DNA of 64,000 bases from JAJPKK01 sp963800215. Its GTDB lineage: Bacteria; Pseudomonadota; Alphaproteobacteria; Rhizobiales; Xanthobacteraceae. Position numbers and translations under genes: made by a program. The stretch's first letter is position 1. Each line of letters starts with the position of its first letter. The stretch spans positions 62,001 through 126,000 of the forward strand of contig CAWCZY010000006.1 of assembly GCA_963800215.1 (NCBI GenBank). Reading direction: 5' to 3'. The notes below the pieces were generated by a model that had not been told where the DNA came from, did no database searches, and saw only the letters and a list, made by a program, of their open reading frames with translations. This document shows, piece by piece, positions 17,373 to 25,055 of this stretch.

Positions 17373-18878
17373 ATGCACGACCTCGACATCTTTCACGAAC
17401 ATCTTACGATGTCCGACGAGGACCGCGCCGAGATCGCGCAATACATCTGGAACCAGGAGAACGTCGAGCTTTCCACCATCGGCATCGATATCGGCAGCTC
17501 CACTTCGCACCTGCTGTTCGCCAAGGTGCTGCTGCAGCGCCAGACCCAGGGGCTGTCGAGCCGGTTCGTCGTCGTCCATCGCCAGGTGGTGTGGCGCTCC
17601 CCGATCATGCTGACGCCGTTTCTCGCGGATGGCACCATCGACGCCGCCGCGCTCGGTTCGTTCATTGCCGACTGCTACCGCGACGCGGGCTTCGAGCGCA
17701 GCGATGTCGACAGCGGCGCGGTGATCCTCACCGGCGAGGCGATCAAGCGCAGGAACGCCCAGGCGATCGACGAATTGTTCGCCGCGGAAGCCGGGAAATT
17801 CGTCTGCGCCACCGCCGGCCACAAGCTCGAATGCGCGCTCGCGGCCCATGGCGCCGGCGCGGTGAAGCTCTCCAAGGAGCGCGGCGCCTGTGTGCTCCAT
17901 GTGGACATCGGCGGCGGCACCACCAAGCTCGCACTGATCGACCATGGCGTGCTCACGGGCGTCGCCGCCTTCGCCGTGGGCGGCCGCCTGCTCGCATGCG
18001 ACGAGAGCGGCGCCTGGACCCGGGTCGACGATTCCGCGCGTCTCGTCGCGGACGCGCTCGGCATCGCCACCGATCCGGCGACGCTGGCGGCGCGGGAGCC
18101 ACGCGAGGCGATCGCGCGCCGGCTCGCGACAATCGCGGCCGATTATATTCTCGGCGACGCCGCCGATGCGCTGGGGCAATCGCTGCTCCTCACGGCGCCG
18201 CTGGCGCGTCCCAAGGCGCCGGATGCCATCACCTTCTCCGGCGGGGTATCGGAATACATTTTCGGATACGAGGACCGCGACTACGGCGACATCGCCAAGC
18301 TGCTCGCCACGGCGTTGCGCGCGGAGCTGGCGCGGCGCACCACGCTCGCCCTGGTCGATCCCGGCCAGCGCATCCGCGCCACCGTGATCGGCGCCTCCCA
18401 GTTCACCGTCCAGGTCAGCGGCAAGACCATCCATCTGCCCAGGGCCGGCGTGCTGCCGGTGCACAATGTCCCCGTGGTCCATGTCGGCCTCGATCTCGGC
18501 GGCGCCATCGACGGCGACGCCATCGCCGCCGCCATCACGGCCGGGCTGGCGCGGCTCGACCTCGAGCGCGATGCGCGGGTCGCCGTCGCGTTCTCCTGGC
18601 ATGGCGATCCGGATTATCCCCGCCTCGCCGCGGCCGGCCGGGCGATCATGGCCGCGGTCGCCCCGGACGGCCGCCGCGCCGAGCCGCTGCTGCTGATGAT
18701 CGACGGCGATGTCGGCAAGACCATGGGCCGCATCCTCACGGAGGAACTCGGCCTCGTCGGCGATCTCGTCTCCATCGACGGGGTCGCCCTCCAGGAGCTC
18801 GATTTTGTCGATGTCGGCGAGCCCATCACCCCGCCGGGCGTGGTTCCGGTGGTGATCAAATCCCTATTGTTTTCCTGA
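17373..18878 (+). CDS. eutA: EutA-like reactivating chaperone of adenosylcobalamin-dependent ammonia-lyase
   Basis: 501 residues, similar in length to EutA (about 470). EutA is an ATP-dependent chaperone that exchanges damaged cobalamin on ethanolamine ammonia-lyase. The ASKHA (Hsp70/actin) ATPase fold shows in GIDIGSSTSHLLFAKV (37-52, phosphate-1), VDIGGGTTKLALIDHG (about 177-192, phosphate-2) and FSGGVSEYIFGYED (about 288). The N-terminal segment DEDRAEIAQYIWNQE is also EutA-like. No eutB, eutC or other eut gene is present, so it is an orphan beside a bicupin gene. It may serve another B12 enzyme elsewhere in the genome or have a new client. Start at 17373 with a GGCGGA ribosome site. Confidence 0.87.
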   Translation: MHDLDIFHEHLTMSDEDRAEIAQYIWNQENVELSTIGIDIGSSTSHLLFAKVLLQRQTQGLSSRFVVVHRQVVWRSPIMLTPFLADGTIDAAALGSFIADCYRDAGFERSDVDSGAVILTGEAIKRRNAQAIDELFAAEAGKFVCATAGHKLECALAAHGAGAVKLSKERGACVLHVDIGGGTTKLALIDHGVLTGVAAFAVGGRLLACDESGAWTRVDDSARLVADALGIATDPATLAAREPREAIARRLATIAADYILGDAADALGQSLLLTAPLARPKAPDAITFSGGVSEYIFGYEDRDYGDIAKLLATALRAELARRTTLALVDPGQRIRATVIGASQFTVQVSGKTIHLPRAGVLPVHNVPVVHVGLDLGGAIDGDAIAAAITAGLARLDLERDARVAVAFSWHGDPDYPRLAAAGRAIMAAVAPDGRRAEPLLLMIDGDVGKTMGRILTEELGLVGDLVSIDGVALQELDFVDVGEPITPPGVVPVVIKSLLFS

Positions 18879-18929
18879 GCGCCGCGGGATTGACTACAGC
18901 ATTATCCGTTGGGTTAGCACCCACTTTGC

Positions 18930-19010
18930 TGTCATCGCCCGGCTTGACCGGGCGATCCAGTAAACACCGGCCGGGCGTACTGGATTGCCCGGTCAAGCCG
19001 GGCAATGACA
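18930..19010. repeat. Inverted repeat, palindrome family B copy 1
   Basis: Arms 18930-18962 and 18978-19010 are reverse complements with two mismatches in 33. The core is GCCCGGCTTGACCGGGC and the outer end TGTCAT. A related palindrome lies at 29414-29503. It separates the eutA-like and cupin genes and would form a strong hairpin in their joint transcript. Confidence 0.92.
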
Positions 19011-19034
19011 CCGATAGGGTGAGGGAAGGAAACC

Positions 19035-20171
19035 ATGAGCGAGCAGAAGCCGCGCTACGGGGTCGACGCCTATCTCGACTGGGTCGAGAAGGAGGGCCTG
19101 CCGGTCGCCGAGGATTACGGCATCGACCTCTTCAAGGTCGAGACCGCGATGTGGCCGCGCACCGGCGTCAAGTCGGCGGCGGTGCACCTCAAGGGCCGCG
19201 GCGACTTCGCCAGCATGTTCGTGTTCGACCTTCCGCCGGGCGGCGCGACCTCGCCGCAGCGCCACCTCTACGAGGACGTGATCTGCGTCCTCGAAGGCAC
19301 CGGCTCGACCCAGATCGAATTCTCCGACGGCCGCAAGAAGAGCTTCGAATGGGGCCCGCGCAGCCTGTTCGCGATCCCGCTCAACGCCAGGCATCGCCAC
19401 TTCAACGGCAGCGGCCGCGAGCGCGCGCTGCTCGCCAGCACCACCGACCTGCCGCTGGTGATGAACACCTTCCATGACGAGCGCTTCGTGTTCGAGACCG
19501 ATTTCGAGTTCGCCGCGCGCTCCGGCAAGAACGAGTATTTCGCCGGCGAAGGCGACCTCATCACGGTGCGGCCCGGCAATCACATGTGGGAGACCAATTT
19601 CGTCCCCGACCTCGCCGCCATCGAGCTGAAATCCTGGGGCGACCGCGGCGGCGGCGGCACCAACATCATGTTCGTGCTCGCCGACGGCACCATGCACGCC
19701 CACATCTCCGAGATGCCGGTCGGCACCTACAAGAAGGGCCACCGCCACGGCCCCGGCTTCCACGTCATGTGCGTCACCGGCCACGGCTATTCGCTGCTGT
19801 GGTACGACGACCAGCAGGACTTCCAGCGGCTCGACTGGCACTACGGCGTGGTGTTCCCGCCCGCCGACCAGCAGTTCCACCAGCACTTCAACGCGAGCCA
19901 GGCCCCGGCGCGCTACCTCGCCACCGGCGTCGGCGGCCTGCGCTATCCGCTCACCCTGCAGCAGCGCCGCTCCCTCCTCGGCGTCAAGCCCGGCGAGAAG
20001 GGCGCGGTGTCGCTGAGCTTGAAAGAGGGTGGCGACCAGATCGAATACGAGGACCAGGACAAGCGCATCCACCCGATCTGGCTCGAAGAGATGCGCAAGA
20101 ACGGCGTGACGCCGCGGATGGGGAAGGTGTTCCCGGACGAGGGGACGCCGGCGACCGAGGCGGCGGAGTAG
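19035..20171 (+). CDS. Bicupin protein
   Basis: 378-residue protein with two cupin barrels and no signal peptide. Domain 1 (about residues 45-145) contains HLYEDVICVLEGTGSTQIEF. Domain 2 (about 215-320) contains KKGHRHGPGFHVMCVTGHGY, with the His-x-His pair typical of a mononuclear metal site, and later DQQFHQHFN. The tail is acidic and charged. Its layout recalls gentisate-1,2-dioxygenase-like bicupins, but identity is not obvious. Proteins of this type next to eutA-like genes are, to my knowledge, sometimes labelled ethanolamine ammonia-lyase-activating, without biochemical proof that I know of. It follows eutA in the same direction, 156 bp apart with a palindrome between. A possible ring-cleavage oxygenase or metal-binding partner; function unresolved. 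Confidence 0.85.
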   Translation: MSEQKPRYGVDAYLDWVEKEGLPVAEDYGIDLFKVETAMWPRTGVKSAAVHLKGRGDFASMFVFDLPPGGATSPQRHLYEDVICVLEGTGSTQIEFSDGRKKSFEWGPRSLFAIPLNARHRHFNGSGRERALLASTTDLPLVMNTFHDERFVFETDFEFAARSGKNEYFAGEGDLITVRPGNHMWETNFVPDLAAIELKSWGDRGGGGTNIMFVLADGTMHAHISEMPVGTYKKGHRHGPGFHVMCVTGHGYSLLWYDDQQDFQRLDWHYGVVFPPADQQFHQHFNASQAPARYLATGVGGLRYPLTLQQRRSLLGVKPGEKGAVSLSLKEGGDQIEYEDQDKRIHPIWLEEMRKNGVTPRMGKVFPDEGTPATEAAE

Positions 20172-20264
20172 GGGGCGGCTGTCCGGGCTGGCCGCCTCTC
20201 TTCGGTTTCGGACTGCAGGATTTTCCTTGATTGCATTGTATCATAAATGGTACTTTGATTTTTA

Positions 20265-20615
20265 ATGCCGGAAGCTCCCAAGCCCATTCCTCTCCGGTTC
20301 TGGAAATCGGCGACAGGGCGTGAGCCGGTACGGGAGTGGTTGAACGAACTTTCCCGCGAAGATCAGCGGACGGTTGGCCGTGATATCGCCAAGGTGCAGT
20401 TCGGATGGCCGGTGGGCTTGCCCGTGTGCCGGCCGCTGGGCGGCGGTTTGTGGGAAGTGCGCTCCACGCTTCGAAGCCGGCGTGAGGCGCGCGTCCTGTT
20501 TGGATTTTACGAAGGCATGCTGATCGCGCTGCACGCCTTCATAAAGAAAACGCAGAAAACGCCGTCGGATGATCTGGCGATTTCGCGACAACGTTTGAAA
20601 GAGGTGTCGTCATGA
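20265..20615 (+). CDS. Type II toxin, RelE/HigB-like (phage Gp49 family)
   Basis: 116-residue basic protein with the Gp49/HigB toxin signatures: W at the N-terminal FWKSATGREPVREWL, the central RPLGGGLWEVRSTLRSRREAR, and the C-terminal FIKKTQKTPSDDLAISRQR. These toxins are RelE-fold ribosome-dependent mRNA endonucleases or relatives. The gene overlaps the antitoxin gene by 4 bp (ATGA at 20612-20615), and toxin-first order is typical of higBA-type modules. The pair interrupts a catabolic region and probably arrived by transfer. The start at 20265 (MPEAPKPIPLRFW) fits the family; the preceding 90 bp are AT-rich, which marks the likely promoter. Confidence 0.9.
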   Translation: MPEAPKPIPLRFWKSATGREPVREWLNELSREDQRTVGRDIAKVQFGWPVGLPVCRPLGGGLWEVRSTLRSRREARVLFGFYEGMLIALHAFIKKTQKTPSDDLAISRQRLKEVSS

Positions 20616-20899
20616 CCAAGAAGAATCCCCACATCGGCTCGACCTTCGAAAGCTGGCTTGATGAGGCCGGGATTCGCGAGGAGGTTGCGGTCGCCGCCAT
20701 CAAGGCCGTCATCGCCCGGCAGCTTGCCGACGAAATGAAGAAGAAGAAACTCACCAAGAAGCGCATGGCGGAATTGATGAAGACGAGCCGCGCCCAGCTC
20801 GATCGCCTTCTCGATCCCAACAATGGCAAAGCGACCATCGAGAGCTTGCAACGCGCCGCAAAAATCGTCGGCCGTGAGCTGCGGATGGAGCTGATTTGA
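20612..20899 (+). CDS. XRE/HigA-like antitoxin
   Basis: 95-residue partner of the upstream RelE-like toxin. The N-terminal 35 residues (STFESWLDEAGIREEV) form the presumed toxin-binding helix. A helix-turn-helix lies at LTKKRMAELMKTSRAQLDRL (about residues 50-69), followed by the conserved tail ATIESLQRAAKIVGRELRME. Such antitoxins neutralise the toxin and repress their own operon. The start codon overlaps the toxin stop, so translation is coupled. Apart from this protein I see no DNA-binding regulator in the surrounding catabolic region. Confidence 0.92.
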   Translation: MTKKNPHIGSTFESWLDEAGIREEVAVAAIKAVIARQLADEMKKKKLTKKRMAELMKTSRAQLDRLLDPNNGKATIESLQRAAKIVGRELRMELI

Positions 20900-20974
20900 T
20901 CTTTTGGTCCAGCACGCCTTTCCAAATGACCGTGCTACGCTTGGGTATGCCACCGAACCCGGAGGAACCAACCC

Positions 20975-21541
20975 ATGCGCCTGCCATTGATACCGCCAGC
21001 CGACCTGACCCCCGAGCAACGCTCGCTGTACGACGAGATGCGCAAGGGCATCGCCAGCAATTTCAATGCGTTCAAGGTCGAGCGGGAAGACGGCGCGCTG
21101 ATGGGGCCGTGGAATCCGTGGCTGCACGAGCCGGGGATCGGCAAGGCGATCTGGGACCTGACCCTGGCGATGACCGCCAACGCGACGCTGCCCGACAACA
21201 TTCGCCAGATCGCGATCCTCGTGGTCGGCGCGCGGTTCGATGCGGCGTATGAGATGTATGCGCACATCGCCGTCGCCGAGCGGGAGGGGATGAAGCCGGA
21301 GCGCCTTTCGACGCTGGTGGCCGATCTCAAGCCGAATGATCTGGCGCCGGACGAGAGCGTCGCCTTCGATGTCGCCTACAAGCTGGTCCGGGGCGGAACC
21401 TTGCCGGAGCCGCTGTACCGGCTGGCCGTCGCGACGTTCGGGCAGCACGGCACCAACGAGCTCATTTATCTCGTCGGCCTTTACAGCCTGGTGTCGACGA
21501 CGCTCAACGGGTTCAACGTGCCGGTGCCCGAACGCGAGTGA
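20975..21541 (+). CDS. Carboxymuconolactone decarboxylase family protein
   Basis: 188-residue all-helical protein of the CMD/AhpD-like superfamily. The core motif region IRQIAILVVGARFDAAYEMY continues as AHIAVAEREGM (about residues 85-115). It has no CxxC pair, so it is not a peroxidase of the AhpD type and is nearer the decarboxylase or uncharacterised branch. A second helical repeat lies around FDVAYKLVRGGTLPEPLYRL. It is convergent with the TctC-like gene at 21563, with only 21 bp between stops. Possibly an accessory enzyme of aromatic or lactone breakdown; the precise activity cannot be inferred. Confidence 0.87.
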   Translation: MRLPLIPPADLTPEQRSLYDEMRKGIASNFNAFKVEREDGALMGPWNPWLHEPGIGKAIWDLTLAMTANATLPDNIRQIAILVVGARFDAAYEMYAHIAVAEREGMKPERLSTLVADLKPNDLAPDESVAFDVAYKLVRGGTLPEPLYRLAVATFGQHGTNELIYLVGLYSLVSTTLNGFNVPVPERE

Positions 21542-21562
21542 AGACGGCCGGCCCGCCAGCGG

Positions 21563-22597
21563 CTATTTCAGCATATCCGCCAGCCGCTTGGTCAGTTCCG
21601 GCGGCGTCTTGTAGAGCTCCGCCACCAGTTCCTGGATGCGCTCGCCGGAGACCGGCGTGATTTCGAGCTTGGCGCGGTCGGCGTCGGCGAGGAAGTCCTT
21701 GTCGGCCATGGTGTCCATGAAGGCGCGGCGCAGCGCGGCGACGGTCGCCGGCGGCACGCCGGGCGGGGCGAGGTAGGGCCGCCCCATCACCTGGCGGGCG
21801 AACACGAATTTGAGGAGCTTTTGCTGCTCCGGCGTCTTGGCGAGGTCGGTGATGAGCGGCACGTCGGGCAGTTCGGGATGCTTGGCGAGGGCGAACTGCA
21901 CCAGGATCGCGATCTTCTTCTGCGCCAGCCAATCCGGGTGGGCGGCCTTCACGCTGGAATAGGACCAGCCGCAGCGGCCCTGCAGTTCGCCACGCTCCAT
22001 CGCCAGCACGGTGTCGTTGCCGCCGGGATAGCCGGAAATGATCCTGAGCTTGGCGCCGAGCACGCCCACCAGGATCTTGCCGAACTGGACGGTGTCGTCG
22101 CCGGGCCCGGTGCCGCCGATCAGCAATTCCTTGTGCATGAGATCGTCGAAGCTGGAAAAGCCCGACGTGTGCCAGGCGACGCACACGCTGACTTCGTCGT
22201 TGGCGCTGCCGATCCAGTTGAATTTGGTGCCGTCGAACTGGGCGCCGGGCTGGCCGAGCAGGGGCTCGAGTGCAGTGCCGCGGCCGATGGTGCCGAACGC
22301 GGTGCCGTCCTTGGGCGCGGCATTGTAGAGCCAGTTGGCGAGGCGGATGCTCGCCGCGCCCTCCATGTTCTTGGGCACCACCGCCGGGTCGCCGGCGAGG
22401 TGCTTGCCGATATGCCGCGCCAGCAGGCGGGTATAGAGGTCATAGCCGCCGCCGACGGTGTAGCCGGTGTAGATTTCGACGGTCTTGCCCTTGAACGGGG
22501 GCGCGTCCTGGGCGTGCGCGGTTGCGGAGCATGCCGTCATCGCGGCGAAGGTCAGACCCGTGGCTAGCCAAAGGCGGAGAAAAACGCTCCCACCCAT
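21563..22597 (-). CDS. TctC/Bug-like periplasmic solute-binding protein
   Basis: 344 residues. The N-terminus MGGSVFLRLWLATGLTFAAM followed by TACSATAHAQ is a Sec signal peptide. The mature part (GKTVEIYTGYTVGGGYDLYT, PKNMEGAASIRLANWLYN, APKDGTAFGTIGRG, YLAPPGVPPATVAALRRAF) is a sister of the protein at 15002-16021. The gene is last in the leftward unit Rieske - Lys/Pro-rich protein - amidohydrolase - receptor, separated from the amidohydrolase by a long palindrome. The start at 22597 was preferred to the upstream frame, which is palindrome-derived. No TctAB membrane partners are present. Confidence 0.9.
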   Translation of the reverse strand: MGGSVFLRLWLATGLTFAAMTACSATAHAQDAPPFKGKTVEIYTGYTVGGGYDLYTRLLARHIGKHLAGDPAVVPKNMEGAASIRLANWLYNAAPKDGTAFGTIGRGTALEPLLGQPGAQFDGTKFNWIGSANDEVSVCVAWHTSGFSSFDDLMHKELLIGGTGPGDDTVQFGKILVGVLGAKLRIISGYPGGNDTVLAMERGELQGRCGWSYSSVKAAHPDWLAQKKIAILVQFALAKHPELPDVPLITDLAKTPEQQKLLKFVFARQVMGRPYLAPPGVPPATVAALRRAFMDTMADKDFLADADRAKLEITPVSGERIQELVAELYKTPPELTKRLADMLK

Positions 22598-22600
22598 GAC

Positions 22601-22735
22601 CGTCACCCTGAGGCGCGAGCGCAGCGAGCCTCGAAGGGCGACGGCCGCGGCCGTGCCCCAAGCACGCTTGCTGAAGCGTCTCGGCCGTGCGTCCTTCGAG
22701 GCTCGCGCCAAGGGCGCGAGCGCCTCAGGATGACG
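22601..22735. repeat. Long inverted repeat, palindrome family A copy 2
   Basis: Arms at 22601-22637 and 22693-22735 pair over most of their length (outer end CGTCA/TGACG, inner end AGCCTCGAAGG). The sequence is closely similar to 13195-13334. It lies immediately upstream of the start codon of the TctC gene at 22597, so the hairpin would be in its 5' leader. No T-run. Confidence 0.9.
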
Positions 22736-22787
22736 AGTTTGTTTTGTTCTCTCGGTCAGCACCGCAGGAGCCGTATCGCCGTCACCG

Positions 22788-24029
22788 CTACGCCGCGGTC
22801 AGGTTGCCGAACTTGATCAAATTCTCTTTCTGCTTGTCGTTGCGCGGCTGGAGCTTGAACAGCCGCGCGGCGGTGCCGCCGAGGATGTTGTGCTTGGCCT
22901 TCTCGGACAGGAACGGCAGGTCGTAGATCGTCGAGGGCAGGTCGAAGTCCCAGTGCGGATAGTCGGAGGCGTAGAGCAGGCGGTTCTCCGCATCCATCAT
23001 GCGGAAGGTCTGCTCCATGGCGGCGTGGTCCTGGATCTCCATGGGCTGCGAGGAATAATACATGTCGCGCATGTATTCGCTCGGCTTCTTCTTGAGCAGC
23101 GGGCACTCCGACGGACGCATCATGTATTCGTGGTCGAGCCGCTGCATCAGGAACGGCACCCACGCGATTCCGGACTCGATCCAGATCACCGGCAGCTTGG
23201 GAAAGCGCTCGCCCAAGCCGTTCACCACCCAATTGGTGCAGTGGAGGATGTTGTAGAACGAGAAGCCGAGCGCATGCACGGCGATGAAGCGGTTGCAGCC
23301 GCGAAAAACGTTTTCGTTCCAGTTGAACGCCGAGTGGAACGACAGCACCAGGCCGCGCTCTTCGATGGCGCGATAGACCTTCATGTAGGCGTTGTCGTGC
23401 ACCGGCAGCGTGCGCACGGTGGTGATCATGAAACCGCCGACGTCCTTGCGGTGGCCGAAGGTCTCGACGTGGCGCAGCGCCTGGTCGGGGTCCGACAGCG
23501 GCAGGGTCAGCATGGAATACATGCGGCCGCCGGATTCCGGCAGCACCTTCTCGGTAACCCAGCGGTTGTAGGCCCAGCACAGGTCGGACTCCATCTCCTT
23601 CTGGGGATGCAGGCCGATGTTGAGCATGCCGGTGGGGAACAGGCAGGAATAGTCGACGCTCATGGCGTCCATCCAACGGTTGCCCAACTGGATGTCGCGA
23701 TGGGTGCCGGGCTCGGTCTTCTCCGAGCCGCGCATGGTATAGCGGGTGACGCGGCCGCCCATGTCCTGGTAGCCGATCTGCTGCGGGATCAGGGTGCCGC
23801 GGCCGCCCTTCATGCCCTGGGTCATGGAGAGCTGGCGCAGCACGTCGTTTTCCATGAATGGCAAAATGTCCTTCATGGACTCGTTTTCGTAATGATGGGC
23901 GTCGACGTCGACGATCAGCATGTCGTCGAACTTGCGCTTGTGCGCCTGCTGGCGGGCATGGGCGAGGAGCCGCGAGGTGTTGAGCTCGTCTACCGTGACG
24001 CGCCGGCCGCGATCGGACATGAGTTCCAT
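22788..24029 (-). CDS. Amidohydrolase family protein (ACMSD-like, amidohydrolase 2)
   Basis: 413-residue metal-dependent hydrolase or decarboxylase of the amidohydrolase-2 group. That group includes 2-amino-3-carboxymuconate semialdehyde decarboxylase, gamma-resorcylate decarboxylase and 4-oxalomesaconate hydratase. The first metal motif is altered to MLIVDVDAHHYENES (Asp-x-His-His). A second ligand region is GLVLSFHSAFNWNEN, and the C-terminal Asp lies in LLYASDYPHWDFDLP, whose Asp-Tyr-Pro-His is a family hallmark. No signal peptide. It is encoded directly after the Lys/Pro-rich protein and the Rieske protein in one leftward unit. A decarboxylase or C-C hydrolase acting on an aromatic ring product fits the setting, but this is inference. 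Confidence 0.9.
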   Translation of the reverse strand: MELMSDRGRRVTVDELNTSRLLAHARQQAHKRKFDDMLIVDVDAHHYENESMKDILPFMENDVLRQLSMTQGMKGGRGTLIPQQIGYQDMGGRVTRYTMRGSEKTEPGTHRDIQLGNRWMDAMSVDYSCLFPTGMLNIGLHPQKEMESDLCWAYNRWVTEKVLPESGGRMYSMLTLPLSDPDQALRHVETFGHRKDVGGFMITTVRTLPVHDNAYMKVYRAIEERGLVLSFHSAFNWNENVFRGCNRFIAVHALGFSFYNILHCTNWVVNGLGERFPKLPVIWIESGIAWVPFLMQRLDHEYMMRPSECPLLKKKPSEYMRDMYYSSQPMEIQDHAAMEQTFRMMDAENRLLYASDYPHWDFDLPSTIYDLPFLSEKAKHNILGGTAARLFKLQPRNDKQKENLIKFGNLTAA

Positions 24030-24066
24030 GGCGTGTCTCCAAAGGACTGGTGTTGAGGACCGGCGC

Positions 24067-24474
24067 TCAGCGGCCGGTCCAGCTTTGCCACATTCCGAGT
24101 TCGAAGACGGCGAGATTGGCCGCTTTCAACAGCCCGCTCGCCGTCATCATGACATCGGTCGAGGTCACGCGGCTGCGGTTCGCCAGTGGGGGGAAATTGC
24201 CGCCGGCTTCGATCTGTGCCGAGTAGCTCCGGCATACCGCTGCCATCAGGGCCTGCAGTGCCGGCTCGCTCAAGAGGTCGGTGCGGCCCTCGTTCAGCGC
24301 GCGGTCGATGTCGCGGGCGAGACGCGCGGCGGCTTCGGAGGCCTCCTGCGTCGCCGCGCCATTGGCACTCGCGGCAGGCTTGGCGGGTGCCGGTTTGGCA
24401 CGGACGGGCTTTGCCGAGACTTTGGCTGCCGGCTTGGGTGCAACCTTCGTGGCCGCGGGCTTACGCGCGGACAT
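24067..24474 (-). CDS. Hypothetical protein with Lys/Ala/Pro-rich N-terminus
   Basis: 135 residues that I do not assign to a family. Residues 1-42 are a histone-H1-like low-complexity tail, with repeats such as PAPAKPAAS and KVSAKPVRAKP. Residues 43-135 look like an ordered helical domain (ARLARDIDRALNEGRTDLLS, YSAQIEAGGNFPPLANRSRV, LKAANLAVFELGMWQSW). The gene overlaps the end of the Rieske gene by 14 bp and ends 37 bp before the amidohydrolase start, so it is a full member of the operon and may be an accessory or scaffold subunit. No signal peptide or membrane segment. The basic tail could bind nucleic acid or an acidic partner. Confidence 0.7.
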   Translation of the reverse strand: MSARKPAATKVAPKPAAKVSAKPVRAKPAPAKPAASANGAATQEASEAAARLARDIDRALNEGRTDLLSEPALQALMAAVCRSYSAQIEAGGNFPPLANRSRVTSTDVMMTASGLLKAANLAVFELGMWQSWTGR

Positions 24475-24826
24475 AAACCTCGTCCCCCTTCTGGATCACC
24501 TCGTATTTGCGCAGCTTGAGTTTGCGGTCGGAGACGCATTCTCCGGTCTTGATGTCGTATTCGTAGCCGTGCCACGGACACACGAAATGCAATTCGGTAT
24601 CGGAAAAGTACAACCCCTTGGAGGTCATGTCCGGCATCAGCCGCTCTTCGACCTTGGCGATGGTCAGTCCTTCGCAGGCCGGCCCGCCCTGGTGCAGGCA
24701 GTAATTGCTGTAGGCGTAGAACGTCCCGTGTTCCCGAAACACGCCGATCTCGTGGTCGCCCACGAACACGATGCGGCGGTCGCCGTCCTTGAACTCGGAA
24801 ACCTTGCCGACGAGTTTCTCAGCCAT
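24461..24826 (-). CDS. Rieske [2Fe-2S] ferredoxin-like protein
   Basis: 121-residue soluble Rieske domain protein. Cluster ligands are Cys-x-His in NYCLHQGGPACEG (about residues 46-58) and Cys-x2-His in FVCPWHGYEYD (about 84-94). The spacer between the two boxes is nearly 40 residues, longer than the 15-17 of typical ring-hydroxylating oxygenase ferredoxins, so it is a distinct subgroup. It would carry electrons to an oxygenase or hydroxylase, yet no oxygenase alpha subunit or reductase is adjacent. Start at 24826 (MAEKLVGKVSEF) with GAAACGC upstream rather than a strong Shine-Dalgarno sequence. It is the first gene of the leftward unit and is divergent from the FAH gene at 25056, with a shared 229-bp promoter region. 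Confidence 0.9.
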   Translation of the reverse strand: MAEKLVGKVSEFKDGDRRIVFVGDHEIGVFREHGTFYAYSNYCLHQGGPACEGLTIAKVEERLMPDMTSKGLYFSDTELHFVCPWHGYEYDIKTGECVSDRKLKLRKYEVIQKGDEVYVRA

Positions 24827-25055
24827 GAGAAGCGTTTCCTCCCGGGCCTTGGGCCGGCCTGATTGTTGAATCCGGCGTTTATATCCGAAATCCGCAGCAG
24901 CAACCAGCAGCATTGCCGATCAAGCATTGCGGTGGAGCAATGCGGGGACGAGACGTTCGTGCCTGCGCCGCCGGCGCGCTTTTCCCGGTTCTTGCCCCGG
25001 TTCTTGCCAAGCGGGCCGCAAACCGGTTTGTTGCCCGCCACGAAAGGGAGGCAAC

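Noticed and set aside
24461..24826. Ferredoxin of an adjacent ring-hydroxylating dioxygenase
   Set aside because: No alpha or beta oxygenase subunit or reductase is encoded nearby, and the spacing between ligand boxes is unlike that family.
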